From Maritalea myrionectae DSM 19524 (GTDB lineage Bacteria > Pseudomonadota > Alphaproteobacteria > Rhizobiales > Devosiaceae): DNA of 64,000 nt. Shown one piece after another: positions 29,879 to 38,093 of this stretch. The stretch covers positions 558,001 to 622,000 of the forward strand of contig NZ_AUHV01000002.1 in the NCBI RefSeq assembly GCF_000423365.1, read 5' to 3'. The number at the start of each line of letters is the position of its first letter. The first letter of the stretch is position 1. Below the pieces are notes generated by a model, which was not told where the DNA came from, made no database searches, and was given only the letters and a program-made list of their open reading frames with translations. Both the position numbers and the translations under genes were made by a program.

Positions 29879-30880
29879 ATGAAGACCATTACGAAAACTG
29901 CAGTTGCGGCCCTTTTGGGCATGTCATTTGTCGGCGAAGCTGTCGCTGTTGAGTGGAATGTATCGCTTTGGGGTAAGAAGCGCGCTTTCACTGAGCACGT
30001 TGAAAAATTGGCCGAGTTGGTCAGCGAAAAGACCAATGGCGATTTTACGCTCAACCTGTCTTATGGCGGTCTGTCCAACAACCGTGAAAACTTGGATGGC
30101 ATTTCCATCGGCGCGTTTGAGATGGCGCAATTCTGTGCGGGTTATCACGCAGATAAAAACCCATCCATCACTGTTTTGGAACTTCCGTTCCTTGGCGTTT
30201 CGTCTTTGGAAGAAGAAATTGAAGTGTCCATGGCGGTTTATAACCATCCCGCCACGCAAGCCGATCTGGGTCGCTGGAACGCAACCTTGTTGATGCCTTC
30301 ACCGCTGCCACAATATAATTTTGTGGGCGTTGGCGAAGCGCCACGGAGCCTTGATGATTTCGAAGGTCTTTCTGTGCGTGCCACGGGCGGCATTGGCCGC
30401 GCGATGGAAAGCATTGGGGCTGTACCGAACTCTATGTCGGCTACAGAAGTGCGTCAGGCACTGGATTCTGGCGTGGTAAAAGCCGTTTCCTTTGCACCGC
30501 ACGCGCATATGTCGTTCGGCACCATTGAGAGTGGCGAATGGTGGACCACAAACATGAATCCGGGCACTGTAAACTGCCCCGTTGTGGCCAACACAGATGC
30601 CTTGAACAGCTTGTCAGATGAGCATCGTGAAGCTTTGTTGAGCTCCATTCCTGCATCACTGCAGCACTATGTTGATAATTACAACAACAACACCATGGAA
30701 GCTTGGGGGCCTGCGCTAGACGAGCGTGGTATTGAACGCATCACCTATACCGACGAAGAGTTGGATAGCTTCCGTTCAGCCGCCGGTAGCATTGCCAAAA
30801 CTTGGGTTGAAGAAAACAACGCCAAAGGCTTGCCAGCTCAAGAATTGCTGGACCTGGTGAATTCAACATTGGCAAATTAA
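29879..30880 (+). CDS. dctP: TRAP transporter substrate-binding protein DctP
   Basis: This 333-residue periplasmic protein has a signal peptide (MKTITKTAVAALLGMSFVG, cleavage near GEAVAV). The DctP fold is seen in MAQFCAGYHADKNPSITVLELPFL, the conserved carboxylate-binding Arg region GLSVRATGG, and the SATEVRQALDSGVVKAV helix. The ATG at 29879 follows a strong GGGAGGAA site. The ligand is probably an organic acid; the exact one cannot be read. A stem-loop follows before dctQ. Confidence 0.92.
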   Translation: MKTITKTAVAALLGMSFVGEAVAVEWNVSLWGKKRAFTEHVEKLAELVSEKTNGDFTLNLSYGGLSNNRENLDGISIGAFEMAQFCAGYHADKNPSITVLELPFLGVSSLEEEIEVSMAVYNHPATQADLGRWNATLLMPSPLPQYNFVGVGEAPRSLDDFEGLSVRATGGIGRAMESIGAVPNSMSATEVRQALDSGVVKAVSFAPHAHMSFGTIESGEWWTTNMNPGTVNCPVVANTDALNSLSDEHREALLSSIPASLQHYVDNYNNNTMEAWGPALDERGIERITYTDEELDSFRSAAGSIAKTWVEENNAKGLPAQELLDLVNSTLAN

Positions 30881-30896
30881 GGCCGCAATAAACTTC

Positions 30897-30924
30897 GATC
30901 GGCCGCGCTGTTGCGCGGTCGATC
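30897..30924 (+). terminator. Intra-operon stem-loop between dctP and dctQ
   Basis: GATCGGCCGCGC pairs with GCGCGGTCGATC (12 bp with one G-U) around TGTT, followed by TTCCCTTTTC. This position, just after a binding-protein gene, is typical for a partial terminator or mRNA stabiliser that raises dctP over the membrane subunits. Confidence 0.6.
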
Positions 30925-30960
30925 TTCCCTTTTCGCTTTTGGTATTCGGGGGAGGACACC

Positions 30961-31602
30961 ATGGCAGGCACTGCATCCGTTCTCACGGACGACAGCCTTT
31001 TAAGCCGTCTAGATCAACGGCTCTTTTCCATTGAAAAGATACTCGTTTTTATCGGTGGACTGGCGATTTTTTCGCTGATGGTCCTTGCCGTTTTTTCTGT
31101 AGGTGGGCGCAATTTTTTCAACCGTCCGCTTTCGGGCTATGTCGATTGGATCGAGCAAATCATGCCGCTCATTGCGTTTGTCGGCATTGCTTACACGCAA
31201 CGCGTGGGCGGGCATATCCGCATGGATATTCTGGTCGGGCAGCTCAAAGGTCGCCCGCTGTGGTTGGCTGAATTTGTCGCCACTCTCGCCATGTTGCTGT
31301 TGATGATCTTGCTGGTCTGGGGCTCTTGGGCACACTTCCAGCGCTCATTTGATTTTAGCGTGCCGATGTGGAGTCGTGACTCTTCCATTGATATCGCTTT
31401 GCCCTTGTGGCCAGCCAAATTATTGGCGCCCGTTGCCTTCTTCATTTTGACATTGCGCCTCACCATTCAATTGGTTGGCTTTGGCCGGGCATTTGCCACC
31501 AACGCCACTCATCCAGTGGCAGTGCCGATGGTTGAAGACGCTGCGACACAGGCACAGCGTGAAGCTGAACATGTCTCCGGACTTGAGGAGGACAGCAAAT
31601 GA
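30961..31602 (+). CDS. dctQ: TRAP transporter small permease DctQ
   Basis: This 213-residue protein has four membrane helices (about residues 25-45, 60-80, 100-120 and 155-180) and the DctQ signatures NRPLSGYVDWIEQIMPLIAF and GGHIRMDILV. It forms the integral membrane unit with DctM. A GGGGGAGGA site precedes the ATG. It overlaps dctM by four bases. Confidence 0.92.
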   Translation: MAGTASVLTDDSLLSRLDQRLFSIEKILVFIGGLAIFSLMVLAVFSVGGRNFFNRPLSGYVDWIEQIMPLIAFVGIAYTQRVGGHIRMDILVGQLKGRPLWLAEFVATLAMLLLMILLVWGSWAHFQRSFDFSVPMWSRDSSIDIALPLWPAKLLAPVAFFILTLRLTIQLVGFGRAFATNATHPVAVPMVEDAATQAQREAEHVSGLEEDSK

Positions 31603-33005
31603 CCTCGATTGATATTGGTCTCATCGTTACGGCGATGCTGCTCCTGATGGTGATCATCGGGGTTCGCGTTGCTTTTGCTGCCGCCATGGCGGGCGTTACT
31701 GGGCTTGTGTGGATCTTCTGGTCCAAAAAGGGCTACGATCCGAACCAGTTTTTCTGGGCGCTCAGTGTTGCGGCGAAAACCGCAGGTCAGGTGCCGCACT
31801 CAAAGGTCTCCTCGCAGGCGCTATCGCTTATTCCGACTTTCATTCTGATTGGCTATCTCGCCTATTATGCGGGGCTAACCAAGGCTTTGTTTGAGGCTGC
31901 GAAAAAGTGGGTAGGCTGGTTGCCCGGCGGCATGGGCGTAGCCACAGTGTTTGCCACTGCGGGCTTTGCCGCTGTGTCTGGTGCGTCTGTTGCCACATCA
32001 GCCGTGTTTGCACGGATTGCCATTCCGGAGATGCTCAAGATTGGCTATGACAAGCGCTTTGCCGCAGGGGTTGTGGCTGCCGGGGGCACGTTGGCATCCT
32101 TGATCCCGCCCTCTGCGATTTTGGTGATCTACGCCATTATTGTGGAACAGGATGTGGGTGCTTTGCTGCTGGCTGGCTTTATCCCCGGCGCCGTCTCTGC
32201 GCTGATCTATGGCGGCCTCGTGGTGTTGATGGCCACATTCAACAAGAATCTGGGCCCATCCGTGAGCGGCTTCACCTGGGGCGAGCGCTTCAAGGCACTG
32301 CCACCTGCGTTGCCGATCTTTGCGGTGGTGATCATCATCATCTGCTTTATCTACAACCCGTTTGGCGGCGACGCGTGGGGCACACCAACAGAAGGTGGCG
32401 CGATTGGCGCGTTCATCATCTTTGTGATGGCGTTGATCCACGGCATGAAGTGGGGCCAGTTTAAAGATGCGCTCACCGAATCCGCCAAGCTGGCGGTGAT
32501 GATCTTCACCATCATTTGGGGCGTGTTGATCTATGTGCGCTTTTTGGGCTTTGCCGATCTGCCCGGTGCGTTTTCTGACTGGGTCACCTCGCTAGATCAG
32601 CATCCGATGATCATCCTGATCATGATCCTACTCGCCTATGCGGTGCTGGGCATGTTTATGGATGCGATCGGCATGTTGCTGCTCACCTTGCCGGTGGTCT
32701 TCCCGGCGGTCATGGCGCTTAATGGCGGTATGGATGTTACTGCAGCTGAAAGTGCGTTCGGCATGAGCGGTTGGGGGTGTGCCATTTGGTTCGGCATTAT
32801 TGTGGTGAAAATGGCCGAGCTCTGTTTGATCACCCCGCCCATTGGCCTCAACTGCTTTGTGGTGGCTGGGGTACGAGATGATATCTCAGTGCAAGATGTG
32901 TTCCGCGGCGCGACCCCGTTTTTTGTCGCGGATGCGATCACCATTGCGGTGCTTATTGCTTTCCCAAGCATTGTGTTGTGGTTGCCAAGCCTCTTGTTAG
33001 GCTAG
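31599..33005 (+). CDS. dctM: TRAP transporter large permease DctM
   Basis: This 468-residue protein has twelve or more membrane helices. DctM motifs are IPTFILIGYLAYYAG, GASVATSAVFARIAIPEM, AAGGTLASLIPPSAILVIYA and VKMAELCLITPPIGLNCFV. It is the Na+-coupled translocating subunit for organic acids. It ends the operon and is followed by a strong terminator. Confidence 0.93.
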   Translation: MTSIDIGLIVTAMLLLMVIIGVRVAFAAAMAGVTGLVWIFWSKKGYDPNQFFWALSVAAKTAGQVPHSKVSSQALSLIPTFILIGYLAYYAGLTKALFEAAKKWVGWLPGGMGVATVFATAGFAAVSGASVATSAVFARIAIPEMLKIGYDKRFAAGVVAAGGTLASLIPPSAILVIYAIIVEQDVGALLLAGFIPGAVSALIYGGLVVLMATFNKNLGPSVSGFTWGERFKALPPALPIFAVVIIIICFIYNPFGGDAWGTPTEGGAIGAFIIFVMALIHGMKWGQFKDALTESAKLAVMIFTIIWGVLIYVRFLGFADLPGAFSDWVTSLDQHPMIILIMILLAYAVLGMFMDAIGMLLLTLPVVFPAVMALNGGMDVTAAESAFGMSGWGCAIWFGIIVVKMAELCLITPPIGLNCFVVAGVRDDISVQDVFRGATPFFVADAITIAVLIAFPSIVLWLPSLLLG

Positions 33006-33023
33006 TCATCTTCCATCGAGACC

Positions 33024-33055
33024 AAAAGGGCGGGGAAAATTCCCCGCCCTTTTTT
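33024..33055 (+). terminator. Rho-independent terminator of the dctPQM operon
   Basis: A 14-bp perfect stem made of AAAAGGGCGGGGAA and its complement, with a two-base AA loop, is followed by TTTTTT. It lies about 20 bases after the dctM stop. It can also serve the convergent gene from the other side. Confidence 0.92.
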
Positions 33056-33086
33056 CTTTGGTATGTTTCAACAATGTGAACTTAGG

Positions 33087-33428
33087 CTACGGCGTCGGCA
33101 CACCGGATTGCGCGGCGTGCCAGGCCACAATTTTGCTGCCGAGGAAGAAGTTGAACCCCATCTTGTCGCTTTTCCGCTGCAGCACAGTTTCACCCGACAA
33201 TTCAAAAACGGTGGTGCGGCCACCATCCTCCACTACAATCTCAAAATCTGGCGCGACCCTAGGATGTGCATTTGGCCCGGGAAATAGCCGCATGAGCAAA
33301 CGGGCGAAGGGCCCCGGCTGCACGATCGAAATCTCGCTCGCCACCAGGTCCGCTTCTTGCTGAGAAAGCTGAACAGTTGTGTTGGTTTGAATGTCGGTTA
33401 CAGTCACTTTTGCCATAGCACTCACCAT
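33087..33428 (-). CDS. Hypothetical protein, partner of the caspase-like protein
   Basis: This 113-residue soluble protein (or 109 residues if the second ATG at 33416 is used) is not recognised. It opens with a beta-rich stretch (MAKVTVTDIQTNTTVQLSQQEADLV), has a central proline-rich part with FPGPNAHPRVAP, then DFEIVVEDGGRTTVFEL and VLQRKSDKMGFNFFLG. It overlaps the stop of the upstream gene by seven bases, so the two are a translationally coupled pair. There is no signal peptide. It could be an immunity, adaptor or substrate protein of its neighbour; this is speculative. Confidence 0.6.
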   Translation of the reverse strand: MVSAMAKVTVTDIQTNTTVQLSQQEADLVASEISIVQPGPFARLLMRLFPGPNAHPRVAPDFEIVVEDGGRTTVFELSGETVLQRKSDKMGFNFFLGSKIVAWHAAQSGVPTP

Positions 33429-34054
33429 GTCCCGTTCTTAAAACTGTTCCAGCAGGCATTGCCTGTCGCATCAACTGAGTTTGGGTAGGCGGTGTGGGTC
33501 ACCACATCATCATATCCATAATAGGGAATGAACCCCAGCGCCCATTTCCACCGCCATCGCCTCTGGGTGAGTATCCGGGTGCACGTCTCTCCGCCCCTCG
33601 CGTGCGCGCCGGAAATATAGCCTTTGGCGCCATATACACGGATTTGGTGTGCAAAGCTTGAGGCGTTAAATGTGATTTCGCCAGCCAGTGTTTCAGCAAC
33701 CGAGCCTGACCCCGCCGTCGTTTTCAGACCTGTGTTGCAACCGCCCAGATAAATGCTCGCGGTGTCGCACCAAGGCACCTTTTTCAGCTCCGCCCCCCAG
33801 GTCGCGGCATTTGCTAATTGCAAGCTATCAACACTTGTGGGATTGCCATGGGCGTAAATTTCCACATAGTCGACACACGCATTCGCATTGGCCGCAGATA
33901 GTGCTTTGATTTTTGCGACTAAGTCAGCAGCATCGGTATAGCCATCAATAAGGTGATACCCGCTGATCCCCTGCACAGCGTTGTAGTGACTGGCTTGGTT
34001 AGACGCCACAAAATCTTTTCGGTCGAAGGCAACAATCTTGAGAGTATTTACCAT
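33422..34054 (-). CDS. Hypothetical protein with a caspase-like (CHAT/DUF4347-like) His-Cys arrangement
   Basis: In this 210-residue protein a hydrophobic strand ends in VDYVEIYAHGNPTSVDSL and a second strand ends in ASIYLGGCNTG. These are the places where caspase-fold families (CHAT, DUF4347, gingipain-like) carry the catalytic His and Cys. A following segment, RVYGAKGYISGAHARGG, matches the later strand of that fold. No signal peptide is seen. I prefer the ATG at 34054 over 34081. The partner gene overlaps its end. Peptidase activity is inference; no family was named with certainty. Confidence 0.6.
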   Translation of the reverse strand: MVNTLKIVAFDRKDFVASNQASHYNAVQGISGYHLIDGYTDAADLVAKIKALSAANANACVDYVEIYAHGNPTSVDSLQLANAATWGAELKKVPWCDTASIYLGGCNTGLKTTAGSGSVAETLAGEITFNASSFAHQIRVYGAKGYISGAHARGGETCTRILTQRRWRWKWALGFIPYYGYDDVVTHTAYPNSVDATGNACWNSFKNGTW

Positions 34055-34176
34055 GACGCCCACCCAGGCGTTGAGAAACATTATTCATTTAATTATCCGG
34101 TTATATTATTATCATTTTCATTGAAGATGCAAGTTTTCGTCAGCAGTTGAGCAAGCTCACCTTTGTTTGACGCAAC

Positions 34177-34213
34177 AAAAAAGGCGATGACCTAGAAGTT
34201 CACCGCCTTTTTC
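34177..34213. terminator. Two-way stem-loop terminator after the cupin gene
   Basis: AAAAAAGGCGATGA pairs with TTCACCGCCTTTTT around a CCTAGAAG-type loop with one mismatch, giving T-runs in both directions. It lies just after the cupin stop codon on the minus strand. Confidence 0.8.
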
Positions 34214-34231
34214 TACGTTTGGGAGACCATC

Positions 34232-34675
34232 TTATTCAGATGGTGGTGGGAGAAAGTTCACTTCGTGTAATGCGGAGAGGCGCACCACTTCGTCCGGGTC
34301 GCCCAAATCATGCAATGCTTCAAATAAATCAAAGAGTTTGCGGCTGGGGGCGACGCCAAAGAAGCAATTGGCGTCCTTGCCGGATTTGTTGGTGATGCCG
34401 TGAGCAATACCCATAGGCATGCGCACCGTGTCGCCCGCGCGGGCGGTCAAAATCTCATCGCCGAAGGCCAGTTCCAATTCGCCATCCAGCATGGTGATCC
34501 ACTCATCCTGCGTGGGGTGGATGTGCGGCGGCACAAAGCTCTCTGCAGGCAAAAGTGCGTGCCAGATCATGGCGTTTTCCGAATAGAGTTTGGGGATATA
34601 GGTTTGGCCCAAAATGTTCCATTTGGTGCCTTCAATGCCTTCCCCTTTGGCGGTAATGCCTGGTGTTAATGTCAT
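34232..34675 (-). CDS. Cupin-domain protein
   Basis: This 147-residue single cupin has motif 1 in PPHIHPTQDEWITMLDGELEL (metal ligands His, His, Glu) and motif 2 in GDTVRMPMGIAHGITN (third His). A dioxygenase, isomerase or ligand-binding role cannot be decided. It starts 12 bases after the FMO gene with a GGAGGAG site, so the two are an operon. Its likely job is in the same catabolic step as the FMO. Confidence 0.85.
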   Translation of the reverse strand: MTLTPGITAKGEGIEGTKWNILGQTYIPKLYSENAMIWHALLPAESFVPPHIHPTQDEWITMLDGELELAFGDEILTARAGDTVRMPMGIAHGITNKSGKDANCFFGVAPSRKLFDLFEALHDLGDPDEVVRLSALHEVNFLPPPSE

Positions 34676-34687
34676 TTTCTTCTCCTC

Positions 34688-36178
34688 CTAATTCACCCGA
34701 TAGTCCGGGGTTGAATCCAAAAAGCGGCGATAGGCGTCGGCATCGGGCGGGGTGAAGTTTTCCGCCAGCGGATTGCGCCGCCTGATCTTGGCGCCCATAT
34801 CATCCAGCAATTCATCAAAATGTTTGAAGTGGTAAGGGGCCACGCACAGCCCGCCATAGACTTTGGCCGACGGTTTTTCATGCCGCTTCCAGTGCAGCAT
34901 CTGCTCGATATTGTCGTTCATCTGCTGCTCTGTCGGCTGCTTGGCCAATTTGCCATCGGCATAGCGGACCAGCCAGTTGGCGGCGAGGTCGGCGCATAAC
35001 ACCGTGCAGAAGGATGAGTTGAAGCCCACAAAGCCCATGTCCGGCAAATCGGGATTAGCGATGATGCGGTAAAGGCGGTATTGCCCATCTTCTTCCACCA
35101 GCTTGTCCTGATATTCTTGCGGCAGATAAGGCACGCCCAACTTCCAGCCCACGGCCAGAATGGCGAGGTCTGTTTTCACCTTCTCACCGCCCGTCAACAC
35201 CACGCTGTCGCCTTCATACTCTTTGAAGGTGCCTTTGATGCAGTTGATGCGGCCATCGGCGATCATCTCGAACAGGCCGGGGGTGACAATCGGCACCGAG
35301 CAATTGATTTCATCTTCAATTTTGATCTCTGGCCGCAGCCCCGTCTTTTTCAGCTTGAGCTGCATGGTCAGCAAGGCTTCAAGCGCGCGCCAATTGGCCC
35401 ACACAAAGGGTTTGCCAATCACATGCGCAAACTTCTGCATTGGGTTCAGACCCCAACTGGGGAACATTTGCTCCTGCTTGCGGATATAAAGGATGCGTTT
35501 GAAATTGATCAGCCCGCCGATAAAATAGGGCACGCGCCACACCGATTGCAGATAAACAATGGTGACCGATTTTGCGCCAGACTTCACCGCATTCACCGCA
35601 ATGTCGGTGGCGGATTTGGAGAATCCGAGCACGGTGACATTTTTGCCTTCCACAATGGACGGGTCGGTATATTCAGATGAGTGCATCACCTGCCCGCCCT
35701 GCGCTTCAAATGCCTCTTGGCCGGGATGGGTGAGAATATTTTTCTCGCTGAATTGTCCGGTGCAGACCGAGACGAAATCAAAGTCCTCTGTACTTTCCTT
35801 GCCAGCCTGATCCACCAAATGAAGCGTCCAGCCTTTTTGCCCGTCCGCGCGGCGGGTCATTTCTGAAACGCTGGTGTTGAAGCGGATATGGTCGCGCAGA
35901 TTATAGTCTGCGGCATAGCTATCTAGATAGGCATGCACCTGCGGCCCCTTTGGCCATTCAGGATAATCATCCGGCATGGGCTTATCGGTATAGCGGTACA
36001 AATCTTTTGGGCTTTGGGTTTGCACATCGGGATAGGATCGCGACAGCTCCCATACGCCCCCTAGATCGTGGCTGCGTTCGATAATGGTCACATCGTGACC
36101 TTTTTCTTTAAAGGTTTTTGCGGTCACAAGACCGCTTACCCCAGCGCCGATTACGGCCACCTTTTTCTTCGTTGTCAT
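34688..36178 (-). CDS. Flavin-containing monooxygenase (FMO) family protein
   Basis: This 496-residue protein has FAD Rossmann motif VIGAGVSGLVTAKTFKEKG, then VHAYLDSYAADYNL, an FMO-like linker HSSEYTDPSIVEGKNV, and a second NAD(P) motif in VLGFSKSATDIAVNAVKSG. The family adds oxygen to N or S atoms or decarboxylates arylpyruvates (YUCCA). The substrate is not predictable. ATG at 36178 is chosen over an upstream TTG because GGAGGAGGGG lies directly before it. It shares an operon with the cupin gene and is divergent from an AraC regulator, next to the tryptophan catabolic island; an indole-type substrate is possible but unproven. Confidence 0.85.
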   Translation of the reverse strand: MTTKKKVAVIGAGVSGLVTAKTFKEKGHDVTIIERSHDLGGVWELSRSYPDVQTQSPKDLYRYTDKPMPDDYPEWPKGPQVHAYLDSYAADYNLRDHIRFNTSVSEMTRRADGQKGWTLHLVDQAGKESTEDFDFVSVCTGQFSEKNILTHPGQEAFEAQGGQVMHSSEYTDPSIVEGKNVTVLGFSKSATDIAVNAVKSGAKSVTIVYLQSVWRVPYFIGGLINFKRILYIRKQEQMFPSWGLNPMQKFAHVIGKPFVWANWRALEALLTMQLKLKKTGLRPEIKIEDEINCSVPIVTPGLFEMIADGRINCIKGTFKEYEGDSVVLTGGEKVKTDLAILAVGWKLGVPYLPQEYQDKLVEEDGQYRLYRIIANPDLPDMGFVGFNSSFCTVLCADLAANWLVRYADGKLAKQPTEQQMNDNIEQMLHWKRHEKPSAKVYGGLCVAPYHFKHFDELLDDMGAKIRRRNPLAENFTPPDADAYRRFLDSTPDYRVN

Positions 36179-36203
36179 CGTCCCCTCCTCCAAGCCGATT
36201 GCA

Positions 36204-36234
36204 ACATTTATTATTTTATGCCTAAACTAAATGT
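36204..36234. promoter_or_regulatory. Inverted repeat in the FMO/araC divergent promoter region
   Basis: ACATTTA and TAAATGT form 7-bp arms with a 17-base AT-rich spacer between the FMO start (36178) and the araC-type start (36303). AraC regulators often bind AT-rich sites here, but more usually as direct repeats, so this is a weak candidate. Confidence 0.3.
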
Positions 36235-36302
36235 CAGATAGAGGGAGGCGGCTATCCGAAAAACGCAAAATAATGCGGATGGCCGTTGGGAGAACAACAA
36301 CA

Positions 36303-37262
36303 ATGGAGCCTTTGGCTAAATATCGGCTGTTTCACTCGGCTGAGTTGGAGTGCGCACGGGAGATGGTGGCGCGCAAATACTGCGCCCATCGCTTGGATTT
36401 CGCGGCGCCGCAGTCGCGATTGGATGCAGTGCACAATCATGTGGCGCTACCCGGCTTGTCGTTTAATTATATGCGCTATGGCGGCGCTGTGCGCATCACC
36501 CCCGGTGAATTGGAGAGATTTTATCTGATCCAAATTCCATTGGCTGGTGGGGCGCAGATCACCAATGGCAAAATGGAAGTTGAGAGCACCATTGAGTTTG
36601 CCACCATCCTGAACCCCGATCTCAAAACCGATATGACCTGGCACTCGGATTGCGAAATGCTGCTGGTGCAAATTGAGGCAGAGCATTTGCGTAAGGAAGC
36701 CGAAATGATGCTGGGTCGTTCCTTGGATGCGCCCATTCGGTTCGATCCCAAATTACGCATGCGGGCCAAGCAGCTCCAGCCTTGGCGCAATCAACTGCGC
36801 CGCATTTTCGTGGATTTAGATGCGGGCGCCACCCCGCATGGCCTGTCGGAATTGCTGTTGCAATTTTTGGAAGCGGCGCCGAGCAATATTCAATGTTTCT
36901 TTGATGCAACGCCAGTGCATCTGGCCCCGGCGCAGATCAAGCGCGCCATGGCCTATATCAAAAGTGAATTCAGTGCCGAAATCGGCCTACATGATATTGC
37001 CCGGGCCGCTGGTGCCTCGGTGCGGGCGCTGCAATATGGCTTTAAACAGGCCTATGGGCTGACGCCGATGCAAATGGTGCGGCTGGAGCGTTTGCGCCGC
37101 GCCCACTATTTGCTGCAAGGGGCGTATGGGGCGCAAACCGTCACGCAGATTGCCTCCGCTTTGGGTTTCAACCATTTGGGGCGGTTTTCGCAGGAATATC
37201 GCGACGCCTTTGGCGAAACGCCGCAGCAAACGCTTAATTTCGCCAAGCGCCAATTGAGCTGA
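36303..37262 (+). CDS. AraC-family transcriptional regulator
   Basis: This 319-residue protein has an N-terminal cupin-like AraC-binding domain (LPGLSFNYMRYGGAVRITPG, YLIQIPLAGGAQITNG) and a C-terminal pair of HTHs (about 225-315: IGLHDIARAAGASVRALQYGFKQ, VTQIASALGFNHLGRFSQEYRDAFGETP). The ATG at 36303 follows GGGAG at ten bases; an upstream ATG would add 24 residues. It is divergent from the FMO/cupin operon, which it probably activates. Confidence 0.88.
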   Translation: MEPLAKYRLFHSAELECAREMVARKYCAHRLDFAAPQSRLDAVHNHVALPGLSFNYMRYGGAVRITPGELERFYLIQIPLAGGAQITNGKMEVESTIEFATILNPDLKTDMTWHSDCEMLLVQIEAEHLRKEAEMMLGRSLDAPIRFDPKLRMRAKQLQPWRNQLRRIFVDLDAGATPHGLSELLLQFLEAAPSNIQCFFDATPVHLAPAQIKRAMAYIKSEFSAEIGLHDIARAAGASVRALQYGFKQAYGLTPMQMVRLERLRRAHYLLQGAYGAQTVTQIASALGFNHLGRFSQEYRDAFGETPQQTLNFAKRQLS

Positions 37263-37272
37263 GGGCCGGCTC

Positions 37273-37674
37273 TTAGGTGTTGGGCAACACCGCAGTGCCT
37301 TCAATTTCGATCAGCGCTTCATCTTCCACCAGCGCCGACACCACCACCATGGTCATGGCCGGGAAATGATAGCCGAGTACGCGGCGATAGGCTGCGCCTA
37401 CCTCTTTTTGGTGTGCCAGATAGGTTTGCTTATCGGTCACGTACCAGGTCAGGCGGGTCAAATGTTCGGCTGTTCCGCCGGCCGCTTCCACAACGTCCAG
37501 AATATTGCGCAGGGCTTGTTCCATTTGGCCGATAAAGTCCTTGGCTTCAAAGACTTGATCTTTATTCCAGCCGATTTGACCGCCCACATACAGCGTGCGC
37601 CCTTCAGCAAGCATGCCATTGGCATAGCCTTTTGCGGGCTTCCATCCTTCAGGGTGTACAACAATATGTGCCAT
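37273..37674 (-). CDS. RidA (YjgF/YER057c) family enamine/imine deaminase-like protein
   Basis: This 133-residue RidA-fold protein has LYVGGQIGWNKDQ, the QMEQALRNILDVVEAAGG helix, TRLTWYVTD and the FPAMTMVVVSALVEDEALIEIEGTAV end. The usual C-terminal Arg of canonical RidA (R-x-x in PARS) is replaced by the FPAMTMV region, so it belongs to a divergent subgroup. RidA relatives include 2-aminomuconate deaminase of an aromatic pathway. Its start overlaps the thioesterase stop by one base. Here it is a candidate for deaminating the enamine-type CoA product of anthraniloyl-CoA monooxygenase; this is inference. Confidence 0.85.
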   Translation of the reverse strand: MAHIVVHPEGWKPAKGYANGMLAEGRTLYVGGQIGWNKDQVFEAKDFIGQMEQALRNILDVVEAAGGTAEHLTRLTWYVTDKQTYLAHQKEVGAAYRRVLGYHFPAMTMVVVSALVEDEALIEIEGTAVLPNT

Positions 37675-38093
37675 TATTCTTTTTCCAAATAGAGTGTCAT
37701 TTTGTCTTTAAGCTCTTGCGACCATTCAATGGGTCGCCCAGTGGATTTGGTGATGTGCACCAGCGTCATGGTGCTTTCCACCTTCGTTTGCGCGTCATGG
37801 GTGCCCCACACGCGCACTTTCACGCTGGTGCGGCCCACCCGCTCAACCGTCAGGTGCCATTGCCATTCTTCACCCAGCTTGCCCGGCGCGTTGAACGTTG
37901 CTTCCACACTGGCGGTGGGCACCGCCGTTTGGTCCGCCACATGCATTTGCGCGAAGGAATAGCCAATCGCCTTGTCGAACCAGCGCTCGATGGTGAGATT
38001 GATCATCTCAAAAAAGCGCGGATAAAACACAATGCCCGCCGGGTCGCAGTGCTGAAACAAAATGTCCTGATCGTGGGTGAAAATCTTGCTCAT
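37674..38093 (-). CDS. Hotdog-fold acyl-CoA thioesterase (4HBT type)
   Basis: This 139-residue single hotdog domain has the 4HBT active-site motif QHCDPAGIVFYPRFFEM, with the Asp nucleophile/base. The central helix MINLTIERWFDKAIG and later strands (HLTVERVGRTSVKVRVWG) fit 4-hydroxybenzoyl-CoA-type thioesterases. The ATG at 38093 overlaps the livF stop by one base. It may release CoA from a dead-end aromatic or alicyclic thioester; 2-aminobenzoyl-CoA is one candidate. Confidence 0.85.
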   Translation of the reverse strand: MSKIFTHDQDILFQHCDPAGIVFYPRFFEMINLTIERWFDKAIGYSFAQMHVADQTAVPTASVEATFNAPGKLGEEWQWHLTVERVGRTSVKVRVWGTHDAQTKVESTMTLVHITKSTGRPIEWSQELKDKMTLYLEKE

